Origin: Cyclobacteriaceae bacterium
GTDB taxonomy: Bacteria; Bacteroidota; Bacteroidia; Cytophagales; Cyclobacteriaceae
Assembly (NCBI GenBank): GCA_027533395.1
Contig: JAPZUF010000010.1
Span: 309,952-373,951, forward strand
Direction of reading: 5' to 3'
Length of the DNA: 64,000 bases
Shown in pieces: positions 7,679 to 16,421 of the stretch (the first letter of the stretch is position 1; the number at the start of each line of letters is the position of its first letter). A program made the position numbers and the translations under genes. Below the pieces are notes generated by a model. That model was not told where the DNA came from. It was given only the letters and a program-made list of their open reading frames with translations, and made no database searches.

Positions 7679-8935
7679 TCACCCAACTGTAATAGTTGTA
7701 AAGCTTTCTAAATCAAAATAAGAAGTAGCTGTTTGTGCAACATCTTCTGGCTTCATATTTTCAATCGTATCAATCATCTGTTGGTAATAATCAACAGGTA
7801 AATTATTCAGTATGATGGTTTTAATTTTGTCTGAATTTGCAAAAATGGTAGACACTTCTGATTGTAATGAACCAACAAAATAGTTTCTCGCATTTTCAAA
7901 TTCTTCTTTTTCAACCAATTCGGTTTTTAGTTTGTTAATTTCTTTTTTTATTTCACTTAATGTTAACTCTTTGTTTTGCTGGTTAACATCTGCACCAATC
8001 GAAAGTATGGCTTGTTGTTGCAAAGGTTGTAACACACTGTAGATGCCGTAGGTCAATCCTTTATCCTCGCGGATGTTTTTCATTAAGCGTGAGCCAAAAT
8101 AACCGCCTAAAATATGAGTTGTAAAAAGTAAAGAAATAAAATCCGGATCATTTCTGTTTATAGCCAACTTACCGAAACGAATGGTAGTTTGAACACTCCC
8201 ATCTTTTTGTATATGTTCATGTTTAGGTTTAGGCCAAGCTATCGTGTTAACTTTTATATTTTGAGGTTGGTACTTTAAACCAGCAGTTAGTTTTTCAATT
8301 GCTTTTATAGCATCTTCCACCATCTTTCCACAAATAAAAACAGCATGCAATTGGTAAGCTGTGTGATAAAATGAAAGTAAATCTTCTCTTGTAATTTCTT
8401 TTATATGACTATCTTCTATTTCATTCGCATAAGGATGATTGCCAAACAATGCGCTTCTAAAATATTTGCCAGCTAGGAAAGATGTTTTCTCTTTATTGAT
8501 TTGGTATTGTTGCTGTGCAATGCTTTGTGCAAGCATCAGTTCATCTTCTGGAAAAATAACTTGATGAATAATTTCTTCTACTAGTGGTAAAACTTGATGC
8601 AGATGTTTCGATAAGGTGTAAAGGGTAAGTGTTGTGTAATCATTTCCTGCACTTACATCAATGTGCGCACCATACTTCTCAAATCCTTCGGCTAAAGACA
8701 AACTAGAAAGGTTGCTCGTTCCTTTATCAAGTTGTTGTGCTGTAAAATGAGATTGCCCAATTTTTGTTTCAGCAACTTTGCCCGCATTAAAAACCCATTC
8801 AATTCTAATCACATCTTGCTCTCCTCCTTGCATAACATACAGTGGTGCTCCAGATGAAGAGATTATCTTATCGGGTTGTAATAAATTTATTTGTGTTGAT
8901 CGATAAAATGGCGGGGCAATTTGCCTGTTTAACAT
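7679..8935 (-). CDS. M16-family peptidase homologue lacking the zinc motif
   Basis: The fold and order match M16 (pitrilysin/insulinase) halves: an N-terminal domain ending near YHTAYQLHAVFICGKM, and a second domain with FTTHILGGYFGSRLMKNIREDKGLTYGIYS, the substrate-binding region of the family. The metal motif HxxEH should read as in AHFLEHMLFKGT, but here it is SHFTAQQLDKGT, so the glutamate and second histidine are lost. It is therefore probably the inactive partner type of M16 subunit, not an active protease. I start at the ATG at 8935, four bases after the porV stop, which gives MLNRQIAPP; a longer TTG version would run into porV. No signal peptide is evident. It is the last gene of the porU-porV operon. 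Confidence 0.85.
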   Translation of the reverse strand: MLNRQIAPPFYRSTQINLLQPDKIISSSGAPLYVMQGGEQDVIRIEWVFNAGKVAETKIGQSHFTAQQLDKGTSNLSSLSLAEGFEKYGAHIDVSAGNDYTTLTLYTLSKHLHQVLPLVEEIIHQVIFPEDELMLAQSIAQQQYQINKEKTSFLAGKYFRSALFGNHPYANEIEDSHIKEITREDLLSFYHTAYQLHAVFICGKMVEDAIKAIEKLTAGLKYQPQNIKVNTIAWPKPKHEHIQKDGSVQTTIRFGKLAINRNDPDFISLLFTTHILGGYFGSRLMKNIREDKGLTYGIYSVLQPLQQQAILSIGADVNQQNKELTLSEIKKEINKLKTELVEKEEFENARNYFVGSLQSEVSTIFANSDKIKTIILNNLPVDYYQQMIDTIENMKPEDVAQTATSYFDLESFTTITVG

Positions 8936-8939
8936 AGCA

Positions 8940-10088
8940 CTAGTCCGTAACAGAATTATCCACTGCAATAATTTCAGGTACTTGCAGAATCACAGAGAAA
9001 CGAATGGTTTCTGCTAGTGCGCTTTCTCTTCCATTAGTAGGCACAAGATAGGCCATATCAATACCGAAATTATTTTTTCTAAAGCCTAATCCAAAGGTTA
9101 AATATTGTCTGTTTCCTTTTTGTGCTGATTCATGAAAGTAACCTAAGCGACCTGCAAAAACGGCATTGTACCAGTACTCAATTGCCATCGACTTGGTTAT
9201 CTCTTGCATTTCTTCTTCAAATCCTCCAGGTGCGTCTGAGAAAGAACCAAACACCCCACTTAGCATCGATTTATTCTGAAAGTTTCCATTAGCATCAGGT
9301 GAGGGAATCATGAGTTTATTAAAATCTAATAAGAAGGTAATCTTATTATAGGGATCTAGTTCTTTAGTAGCAGCACCACCAATGCGCAAATTGGTTGGCA
9401 AGAAACTTCTGTTACGATCATCAGAATAGGAAATCTTTCCGCCTAAATTGCTTATGGATGCTCCAAAAGATAAGTCAGATAAGCTGGCGCTTTTAAGCGG
9501 CACTTTATATAACACACCAAAATCTACAGCAACAGTTTGGCCTGGCTTACTTTCGCCTAGTGCGTTATTGTTATTAAACTGCCCTGTTAAGTTTGAATAA
9601 ATATATCTACCGGTAAGTCCTAAACTTAATTGCGGAGATAACATTCTGGAATAGGTAACATCAAAAGATGCATCGCGAGGGTTATAATCGCCCAAAGATC
9701 CACCACCTTGATCGGTAAAGAAAATTTTGCCCATATCAAAATACTTGAATGAAGCACTGATCACCTGCTCGCGGTCTAACTTGTAGAAGCCACTCAGGTA
9801 GAAAATATCCATATCATTTACGATTTTGGCTAACCAAGGCGTGTATGAAAAACTTCCACCATATTCTTTATCTATAAAAACCATCTTTGCAGGATTCCAA
9901 TATGCCCCGTTAGCATCAGGAGAAGATGCCACACCTGCATCGCCCAAGCCGGCATGGCGAGCGTCTGGTGAAATAGTCAGGAAGGGAGCGGCCGAGGTAA
10001 TCACATTGCTGCCTGTTACTGTTTGGCTAAAAACAGTTCCTGTAGTTAATAGAAGTAAGAGGGAGAGAGGAACAAAGCGAATTTTCAT
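8940..10088 (-). CDS. porV: Type IX secretion system outer-membrane protein PorV (LptO)
   Basis: PorV is a 14-strand-type outer-membrane barrel that carries type IX cargo from the SprA/Sov translocon to the PorU sortase. The 382-residue product has a signal peptide (MKIRFVPLSLLLLLTTGTVFSQ), then the family start ITSAAPFLTISPDARHAGLGDAG and GAYWNPAKM, followed by alternating barrel strands up to a C-terminal MAYLVPTN and FSVILQVPE region. The placement directly after porU, 28 bases apart on the same strand, is the classical porUV arrangement. Length is normal for the family. Confidence 0.95.
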   Translation of the reverse strand: MKIRFVPLSLLLLLTTGTVFSQTVTGSNVITSAAPFLTISPDARHAGLGDAGVASSPDANGAYWNPAKMVFIDKEYGGSFSYTPWLAKIVNDMDIFYLSGFYKLDREQVISASFKYFDMGKIFFTDQGGGSLGDYNPRDASFDVTYSRMLSPQLSLGLTGRYIYSNLTGQFNNNNALGESKPGQTVAVDFGVLYKVPLKSASLSDLSFGASISNLGGKISYSDDRNRSFLPTNLRIGGAATKELDPYNKITFLLDFNKLMIPSPDANGNFQNKSMLSGVFGSFSDAPGGFEEEMQEITKSMAIEYWYNAVFAGRLGYFHESAQKGNRQYLTFGLGFRKNNFGIDMAYLVPTNGRESALAETIRFSVILQVPEIIAVDNSVTD

Positions 10089-10116
10089 CAGGGTTTTAAG
10101 TAAGTTTCAAAGATAA

Positions 10117-13100
10117 TCATTTCGTTACAATTAGTTTGGCTGTGGCCTGGGTTGTTCTATTTGTTGAAAGGGAACGTAAAAATACCCTTGCATAGTACAT
10201 ACCTGCTGGTAATTGTGAGGCATCAAAGGTAAAAATGGTGGCTTTATTCAACACATCTTCGCTTATGGCATAAGAAACAGCATATTTAGCGCCATTACTC
10301 TGGTAAATATCAATATTTGCTTCTAATGTTTCTCCTGCGGCATTGTGTCTTACAAATATTTTAGTTTCTCCGGATGTCGGGTTGGGAATACTTCCGGCAT
10401 GGGTTACAAGAAGTTCTTTTGGAGATGTAACAATAAAATCAACTTTTGTTTCGCCCATGTTTCCTAAAACATCCCAGGCCTTTACTACAATTTGATGCGG
10501 GCCTTCTGTTAGTTCTTTCAATGGAAAATCGATAATGCCTTTTTTAAAAGTATTGGATTTTGCCTGGTAATAATTTCGAAGTTCATACACTTCGTTACCA
10601 TCCAAAATGGCAATTAAATCATTGCCCACTCCAAACCCCGATATATTGATTCCGTTTTCATCTTCAGTTTCTACATATAACCTAACGTTGGGCGATACTA
10701 TTCCGCCATTTATAAAGGTACTATCATTCATGTAGGCTTTTAACTGAGGAGCATCATTTTCCGGATTTTCAGGTAAGGAAGAACCACCAACTTGCGCAAA
10801 GGCAATGCCACCTGCTGTAGCTGAAGTAGATTTTGCATATACACTGATTCTGCCATTCCCTAGAGTATAGTTGATCGTATTCGGGGTTACAAATGAAAAT
10901 ACAAACTCACCATCTACAACTTTTGCTTTTCCGCTGAATAAACGATTATCCCATTGCTGATAAGTATAAGTGTTGGGGTTAGGAATGGTTCTGAATGTTT
11001 GCGGTTTGTCGTGGATAACAATTTCAGCTTCTCCATTAAAATTTGCGGCTAGTGTTATGCCATCACTTTGTTTCACTTCACCACGGATGGTTACAGTTGA
11101 TAAGGCTTTGATAATATTGTTAGCTTCTTGATTTTCCACTTCAGTAATCGCAATAGGCAGTTCCGGAAATTGTAAACGCATGGAAGGATCGCCTAGCAAA
11201 GAAAAATTTCTATTAGAGACTCCTGTATTGCTGTTGTTTTTTGTTTGTCGGAAAATATCACCAAGTCTTAAATAAACTCCATTGTCTTTTAAAAGAAAGG
11301 CCTGATAAAAGGCAGTGTTCAATTCAAAGTTTGATTGTGAAAAAACAGGTCGCGAAGTAGTTACTAAACCAATAGCACCATGTTTAGCTCTATGGTGAAA
11401 AAGCTCAGCTACCGATGTTACCTCAGGGTCGTCATGTCTACCAAACTCACAAGTGGCCGTTACCATAAAAGGTAAAATGTTGTTGCGTGTGTCTACCAAT
11501 AACTGTTCATCCAAAATTCTTTCGTCAGCCCATAGAAACTCATTACCATGCCCAACATAATTAATCACAAGTGTACCTTCTTCTAAAGCATTTTTAATGG
11601 CAATGTTAACTTCAGGTGCCGTTTGACCGGAAGGCCGTGTTACTTTAGGATAAGAACCCATAAATATTTTCTCGCTTACAAATACACTTCCGCTGCTTGT
11701 TTCAATTTGTTGCGCTAAATCATTAGCATCTTTTTGGTGTTTCGTAGAAAAGCCATCATCCGAATTACCATCGTCTGCAACAAAAGTTATTTTCTTCTGC
11801 CAGCTACCTCGGTTTTTAGTATTGGTTTCGTAGTCGATTATTTTATCGACTATGTTTTTAGCTTCTTCAATTGTTGTAATAGAAAACCTACCTACGCCAA
11901 TGTCTAAAGTTTCATCACAACCTGGGCATTCATTCCAAAGTCCTTCATCATCTTCTAATAAGGCGAAGTAATCATCAGAAGAATAGGTTTCTAATGGAGC
12001 AAAAGAATTTCGCGATTCGTAAGTAAGAATAATGTTATTGTTTTTATTCAACACATTTAAGTAATCAAATGTTCCTTTTCCAAAGAGCAACAAGTATTTA
12101 AAAGTACCGGCTTGTTGCTGGTATAAAAAGCGGGCATAATCTCTAATGGCAGTTACATCAGCTTTGCCTCCCGAAAATTCATTAAACACTTCCTCTTGTA
12201 GCACAACTTTAGTGTTGATGCCGGAAAAAGTATTTCTGTGATTTGCCAGTCGAATAGCTTCTTCTTTTAAAGCAGGCGTAGTGAAGATAACCAACTCAAC
12301 AGCACTGCCCATCTTTAAATTTTGATTGCTAATAGAAGCAATAGATGCAGGTGTTAAGTAAGAAGAAAAAACAATGTATTCTTGTAGCTCACCGTTTGTT
12401 AAAGCACCAAAACGGTTGTTATTAATGGTCTGTATTTTTTCTTCTCCAGGTTCTGTTATATTCCATACCGATGTGCCACTAGGTAAAGTATTTTGAAAAA
12501 CATAATTCACAGAAGAAAAAGCAACACTGGCAGGCGATCGGAAAATAGTTTGATTATTATAAAGAGCAAGATTGCGAGTTACGTTAACAGTTAAGTAATC
12601 AAGATAACCACTGCCACTTCCGCTTGATGTTTGTTCATATAGCAATGATACACTTTGGTCGTTTATTGAAACCATGCCTAAAGCATTAGTGTTGCTTGTC
12701 CAATTAGCTGTTTGCAAATTATATTTAACGCCATAACGCGAACCACTAATTGCATTAACGACAACATTACCGGCTTCATTTCCATTTATTCGGAGCTTAA
12801 AATTTGAAATGGCTGTTGCTGCATTAGCAACTTGCAATTGAATCTTAACCGCTACATTGCTTTTAACCCCTGCCCAAGGTATGGAGTAATTAAAGGAAGA
12901 ACTGTTACTTATTCTTTCTCCTAACCATGTTCGGCCACTGCGTACTAAGTTATAAAAGGAATTTTCGTAGTGATGTACATCTACAAAATCAGTAATATTT
13001 TCCGTTGCTGTGGTTATGTTTTCCGTTGCAACTCTTTTTCCATTATCACCATCTAGTTGTATAAAAACAAAATGTTGTCGGCTGTATAGGTTTTGTTCGT

Positions 13101-13479
13101 AGGTTAAAAAATTTGTTCCTGTATTCCATCTCACTTTATCAGGACCTTCGGCATAAAAAATGATTTGATCATTACTATTAAAAACACCATCACTTTCACC
13201 TGTTACTAGAATATTTTTTTCGATGAGGTCGAAAGGTCGCTCAGCGGCATTGGCTTGGGGCAACATACCACCAGGGTTTCCATAAACTTTTATTTTCTGA
13301 GGGTTAATGGTAGAAGGATCCACACCCGCACTTTGCAATTGATTAAACGACAATGCATACATGCCACTTTGATTGATGGCAACCTTCAGCCATTTGCCAT
13401 CAGCCAGAACAGAACTTTGGCTAAAAACTTTAACCGAACACAACAGTCCACAACACAAAATCAATAGTCGGTAATTCAT
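10117..13479 (-). CDS. porU: Type IX secretion system sortase PorU (C25 gingipain-like)
   Basis: PorU is the outer-membrane-attached cysteine protease that removes the C-terminal sorting domain of type IX cargo and links the cargo to surface lipopolysaccharide. The 1120-residue product has a signal peptide (LLILCCGLLCSVKVFSQ), a large N-terminal beta region, and a C25 caspase-like domain at roughly 390-780. The catalytic dyad is readable: H644 in YVGHGNEFLWADE and C677 in TATCEFGRHDD. After it comes an Ig-like region and a C-terminal beta-sandwich ending QATAKLIVTK, with PNPTSGETKI as in sorting-domain-like folds. It precedes porV and follows pssA by 10 bases. Confidence 0.95.
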   Translation of the reverse strand: MNYRLLILCCGLLCSVKVFSQSSVLADGKWLKVAINQSGMYALSFNQLQSAGVDPSTINPQKIKVYGNPGGMLPQANAAERPFDLIEKNILVTGESDGVFNSNDQIIFYAEGPDKVRWNTGTNFLTYEQNLYSRQHFVFIQLDGDNGKRVATENITTATENITDFVDVHHYENSFYNLVRSGRTWLGERISNSSSFNYSIPWAGVKSNVAVKIQLQVANAATAISNFKLRINGNEAGNVVVNAISGSRYGVKYNLQTANWTSNTNALGMVSINDQSVSLLYEQTSSGSGSGYLDYLTVNVTRNLALYNNQTIFRSPASVAFSSVNYVFQNTLPSGTSVWNITEPGEEKIQTINNNRFGALTNGELQEYIVFSSYLTPASIASISNQNLKMGSAVELVIFTTPALKEEAIRLANHRNTFSGINTKVVLQEEVFNEFSGGKADVTAIRDYARFLYQQQAGTFKYLLLFGKGTFDYLNVLNKNNNIILTYESRNSFAPLETYSSDDYFALLEDDEGLWNECPGCDETLDIGVGRFSITTIEEAKNIVDKIIDYETNTKNRGSWQKKITFVADDGNSDDGFSTKHQKDANDLAQQIETSSGSVFVSEKIFMGSYPKVTRPSGQTAPEVNIAIKNALEEGTLVINYVGHGNEFLWADERILDEQLLVDTRNNILPFMVTATCEFGRHDDPEVTSVAELFHHRAKHGAIGLVTTSRPVFSQSNFELNTAFYQAFLLKDNGVYLRLGDIFRQTKNNSNTGVSNRNFSLLGDPSMRLQFPELPIAITEVENQEANNIIKALSTVTIRGEVKQSDGITLAANFNGEAEIVIHDKPQTFRTIPNPNTYTYQQWDNRLFSGKAKVVDGEFVFSFVTPNTINYTLGNGRISVYAKSTSATAGGIAFAQVGGSSLPENPENDAPQLKAYMNDSTFINGGIVSPNVRLYVETEDENGINISGFGVGNDLIAILDGNEVYELRNYYQAKSNTFKKGIIDFPLKELTEGPHQIVVKAWDVLGNMGETKVDFIVTSPKELLVTHAGSIPNPTSGETKIFVRHNAAGETLEANIDIYQSNGAKYAVSYAISEDVLNKATIFTFDASQLPAGMYYARVFLRSLSTNRTTQATAKLIVTK

Positions 13480-13489
13480 ACAATGAGCA

Positions 13490-14185
13490 TCAGAACAAGT
13501 TAGGCTTTTGTGGTTTTTTGTATTGGACTAACGAAATAAAGACATATAAAATTATAATGGGCGCCATTGCGCCAGCTTGAAACAGAACCAACAGTAATGC
13601 TGCTAAAATTAAAAAGGTAAACCTGGTTTTGTTGTCTCTCCAAGTGAAGTTGCTAAATTTTAGCGCGAACAATTCAAATTCTGCCACCAACCACAACGAA
13701 GTAAGCACAGTTAAACCCACCAACACATAAGGTGTAAAAACAAAATCTTGAACTACTAGAGGTAAAAAAGGCAAAGCGGTTATAAACAAGGCATTTGCTG
13801 GTGTAGGCACACCAATAAAACTTTGAGTTTGTCGGGTATCAATATTAAACTTTGCTAATCGCAAGGCCGAAAAAACAGCAATCAAAATAGCTAAGTAAGA
13901 AATGCCCGGTGGCAATGTTTGTTGCTCTAACAAAAGAAACATTTGCACAGCCGGCAAAACACCAAAGCTTACCATATCTGCCAAAGAATCTAGCTCTTTA
14001 CCGAAGTTGCCCGAAACTTTAAACAAGCGCGCTGCAAAACCATCGAAGAAATCGAAAAGGCAAGCCAACCAAACAAACCATGCAGCTTCCACTGGGTAAC
14101 CTTGCAGAACCAATAGAATACCTAAACAACCGGTGGCTAAGTTTAGGCTAGTTAACGCATTGGGTATATGTTTTAAAATTCTCAT
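13490..14185 (-). CDS. pssA: CDP-diacylglycerol-serine O-phosphatidyltransferase
   Basis: This membrane enzyme makes phosphatidylserine from CDP-diacylglycerol and L-serine, the first step to phosphatidylethanolamine. The CDP-alcohol phosphotransferase signature DG-x2-AR-x8-G-x3-D-x3-D is complete in DGFAARLFKVSGNFG followed by KELDSLAD, and the start ILKHIPNALTSLNLATGCLGI is typical of PssA. About eight hydrophobic helices follow. I start at the ATG at 14185, which overlaps the stop of the upstream hydrolase gene as ATGA; an upstream TTG would give a longer form without family support. It sits between the hydrolase and porU in one minus-strand operon. Confidence 0.92.
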   Translation of the reverse strand: MRILKHIPNALTSLNLATGCLGILLVLQGYPVEAAWFVWLACLFDFFDGFAARLFKVSGNFGKELDSLADMVSFGVLPAVQMFLLLEQQTLPPGISYLAILIAVFSALRLAKFNIDTRQTQSFIGVPTPANALFITALPFLPLVVQDFVFTPYVLVGLTVLTSLWLVAEFELFALKFSNFTWRDNKTRFTFLILAALLLVLFQAGAMAPIIILYVFISLVQYKKPQKPNLF

Positions 14186-14829
14186 GAGCGAATAGCACAA
14201 AATGGATTGTATTTTTTTTCGTAGTCGATGGTGGTAGCAGGCCCGTGTCCGGGATAAACCACAACATCATCCGGTAAAACAAATAACTGCTGGTGAATAG
14301 AGTTGATTAAAACATCAAAACTACCACCCGGTAAATCAGTTCTGCCAATGCTCTCTCTAAAAAGCACATCACCACCGATCACAAATTTTTCTTTTTCAAA
14401 ATAAAAAGCAACATGCCCAGGGCTGTGTCCCGGCACTTGCAAAATTTTTCCCTTTTCATTTCCTACCCGGATTTCTTGCGTTCCATCAAAATAGGCATCG
14501 GCTTCGGCCTCTTGATATAATTGAAAGCCATACATAGGCGCATATACTTTTACCGCTTGCAAAACCGATTTTTCTTTTTCGGGTATGATATAGGGCACAC
14601 GGTATTTATGCTTAAGTGCCGAAACGCCCAACACATGGTCAACATGGCAGTGGGTAGCAACAATTTGTTTGATTTGAATATTTTCTTGAGTGATAAAATC
14701 AGCTAGTATTTCTATTTCCTCTTTATCATAACATCCGGGATCGATGATTGTACCCTGTTTGTGATCGTCCCACAAAAGAAAAGTGTTTTCTGCAAAGGCA
14801 TTAAAAGTAAAATCCTGAAGGTGTACCAT
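14182..14829 (-). CDS. Metallo-beta-lactamase-fold hydrolase (glyoxalase II-like)
   Basis: The 215-residue cytosolic protein has the metal-binding motif as THCHVDHVLG (HxHxDH), then GHSPGHVAFYF (third histidine), GGDVLFRESIGRTDLPGGS (bridging Asp) and YPGHGPATT (last histidine). This set, including the RTDLPGG loop, matches the short YcbL/glyoxalase-II-like branch that hydrolyses thioesters such as S-lactoylglutathione or related compounds. The physiological substrate is uncertain in an organism that may lack glutathione. It is the first gene of the run that continues with pssA, porU, porV and the M16 homologue; the AT-rich repeat region lies upstream. Confidence 0.88.
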   Translation of the reverse strand: MVHLQDFTFNAFAENTFLLWDDHKQGTIIDPGCYDKEEIEILADFITQENIQIKQIVATHCHVDHVLGVSALKHKYRVPYIIPEKEKSVLQAVKVYAPMYGFQLYQEAEADAYFDGTQEIRVGNEKGKILQVPGHSPGHVAFYFEKEKFVIGGDVLFRESIGRTDLPGGSFDVLINSIHQQLFVLPDDVVVYPGHGPATTIDYEKKYNPFCAIRS

Positions 14830-14898
14830 AAGCTTTGCAAGGTAGGCATTGCAAAAGTTTTTGCAAGGGCTATAAAAGCCACCAAATAACGTGGCTAG

Positions 14899-15171
14899 AG
14901 GCTGATTGGTAAGGCTTCAGGAAAGCAATTAGCAAGTTCATTGCTAAAGCTTTCAACATCATTGCAGAAATTAAAGAGTTTATTGCAATATTTTACTTAA
15001 TTATTGCAATTATTGATAAAGTAAAAACAGATATTGATAATTTTATTACAATATTTATCGATTTTAATAAGTTATTTTGATTATTTATTACAATTAATTA
15101 CCTATTGATTTCAAATATTGATATTTTCTTTGCAGATATTTTCAACTTCATTGCAGATATTTACAAGATCA
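14899..15171. repeat. Degenerate 21-bp periodic repeat array
   Basis: Cut into 21-base rows beginning at 14941, the sequence shows a recurring 11-base core TTRCARWWATT. Good copies start at 14962, 14983, 15004, 15046, 15088, 15130 and 15151, all exact multiples of 21 apart; the rows at 15025 (8 of 11) and 15109 (10 of 11) are weaker copies and 15067 is poor. The last base of the row is A in nearly every unit. Rows at 14899 and 14920 share only the row end TTCA. Twenty-one bases is two helical turns and also seven codons. The region between the hydrolase and XRE genes (14830-15193) holds nothing else I can assign. Confidence 0.75.
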
Positions 15172-15193
15172 CTACTAATTTTAACTACCGAAT

Positions 15194-15544
15194 ATGCTAA
15201 AGCTAGACCTCATCCGACTCTTCGAAGACAAAGGGATAGAAAACCCAAGTCAATTTTTAAAAAAGAATGGACTTACTGCCCACACCGTAAGCCGACTTCT
15301 AAACAATAAGGTAGAAAGCATCAGTTTTAAGCACCTCGAAACCATTTGCCTCCTACTTAATTGCACAATTGATGACCTTTTTGCGTGGGAGAACAACGAC
15401 AAAAGTGATTTATACAAAGACCATTCTCTACAAAAATTAAAACGAGGAAAAAAGAAAGGCAACATTGTAGGTAAATTAAAAAACCTGCCTGCGGATAAAC
15501 TGTCGCAAGTACGCGACTTCATAGAAGAACTATCCAAAAAGTAA
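15194..15544 (+). CDS. XRE-family helix-turn-helix regulator
   Basis: The 116-residue protein starts with a Cro/C1-type DNA-binding domain (residues about 4-65): SQFLKKNGLTAHTVSRLLNNKV is the helix-turn-helix, followed by SFKHLETICLLLNCTIDDLFAW, the usual last two helices that end in DLF. After a short linker, a basic C-terminal part (KRGKKKGNIVGKLKNL) ends in the helix KLSQVRDFIEELSKK, which may mediate oligomerisation. It is likely a small repressor or activator. It lies 22 bases after the 21-bp repeat array, which could be its binding region, and just before the first of two 81-bp direct repeats, in what looks like an accessory insertion. Confidence 0.88.
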   Translation: MLKLDLIRLFEDKGIENPSQFLKKNGLTAHTVSRLLNNKVESISFKHLETICLLLNCTIDDLFAWENNDKSDLYKDHSLQKLKRGKKKGNIVGKLKNLPADKLSQVRDFIEELSKK

Positions 15545-15574
15545 AATCAAGATTAAAATTTAAAAAGCCTTAGC

Positions 15575-15655
15575 CAACAAAGCCTGCTCACTATGGCATG
15601 CTCAAATTATTTTAACTTTAAAAAAAGAATAACCGCAGCGCGTATACAAACTGTT
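15575..15655 (+). repeat. 81-bp direct repeat, copy A
   Basis: This copy starts CAACAAAGCCTGCTCAC, passes through AAATTATTTTAACTTTAAAA and ends GCGCGTATACAAACTGTT. It matches copy B at 16422-16502 over the full 81 bases with five substitutions and no gap. It sits 30 bases after the XRE gene stop and 51 bases before the amidotransferase-like gene. The two copies bracket that single gene. Confidence 0.93.
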
Positions 15656-15706
15656 GTTCGAAATGCTTTTAGATTGATAAATAAAAAGTGACAAATAAAT
15701 TACAAA

Positions 15707-16408
15707 ATGATAAAAAGAATTGCAATTCTAGGTGATTTTAATCCGATCTATTCAACACATCATGCTTTAAATAACAGCCTGAGGGAGGTTATAAAGAGAT
15801 TTGACGAAGATATACAGTTCGATTGGATAAGCACTGATATCTTTAATTTCAAAATAGCGTTCAATCAGCTTTATTGTGGACTTTGGATTGCGCCCGGATC
15901 ACCATATAAAGACATGAAAAATGTTATTGATACAATTACTTATGTTAGACAAAACAATATCCCAACATTTGGCAACTGTGGTGGATTTCAACACATGATC
16001 ATTGAATACGCAAGAAACATTTGTGGAATTTTTAATGCTGACCATGAAGAGACAAATCCAGAATCAAAAGAATTACTAATTTCTAAACTATCGTGTTCTT
16101 TAATTGAAAAAGAAGAGCTTTTAACCATCGTAAACAAAGATTCAATTTTATTTGATATAATAAGAAAGGAAAATTTATTAGGTAAGTATTTTTGTAGTTA
16201 TGGAGTAAATGAAAAATACATTAGTATACTTAAAGATAATGGACTTAAATTAACAGCAATCTCGGAAGATGGACAGGTTAGAGCATTTGAAATTGAAGAT
16301 CATCCTTTTTTCTTAGGAACACTCTTTCAACCAGCTTTGACTTCTACAAATAATCATCCAAATCCTTTGATTGTTGAATTTGTTAGAAGATCAATTGCTA
16401 GAAAATAA
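15707..16408 (+). CDS. CTP synthase C-terminal-domain-like (glutamine amidotransferase fold) protein
   Basis: The 233-residue product resembles the stand-alone family known as CTP synthase C-terminal region-related (seleno)proteins, which has a class I glutamine amidotransferase fold. The nucleophile elbow reads FGNCGGFQHMIIEYARN with C91; CTP synthase has GICLGMQ there. Near the C-terminus, EDHPFFLGTLFQPAL matches the CTP synthase HPFF-x-x-QFHPE block, but the catalytic His and Glu are replaced by Gln and Ala. Glutamine hydrolysis by the usual triad is therefore unlikely and the activity is unknown. The start is ATG with no upstream alternative of note. It is flanked by the 81-bp direct repeats and looks more A+T-rich than its neighbours, which suggests lateral arrival. 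Confidence 0.8.
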   Translation: MIKRIAILGDFNPIYSTHHALNNSLREVIKRFDEDIQFDWISTDIFNFKIAFNQLYCGLWIAPGSPYKDMKNVIDTITYVRQNNIPTFGNCGGFQHMIIEYARNICGIFNADHEETNPESKELLISKLSCSLIEKEELLTIVNKDSILFDIIRKENLLGKYFCSYGVNEKYISILKDNGLKLTAISEDGQVRAFEIEDHPFFLGTLFQPALTSTNNHPNPLIVEFVRRSIARK

Positions 16409-16421
16409 AATCACGAAAACG

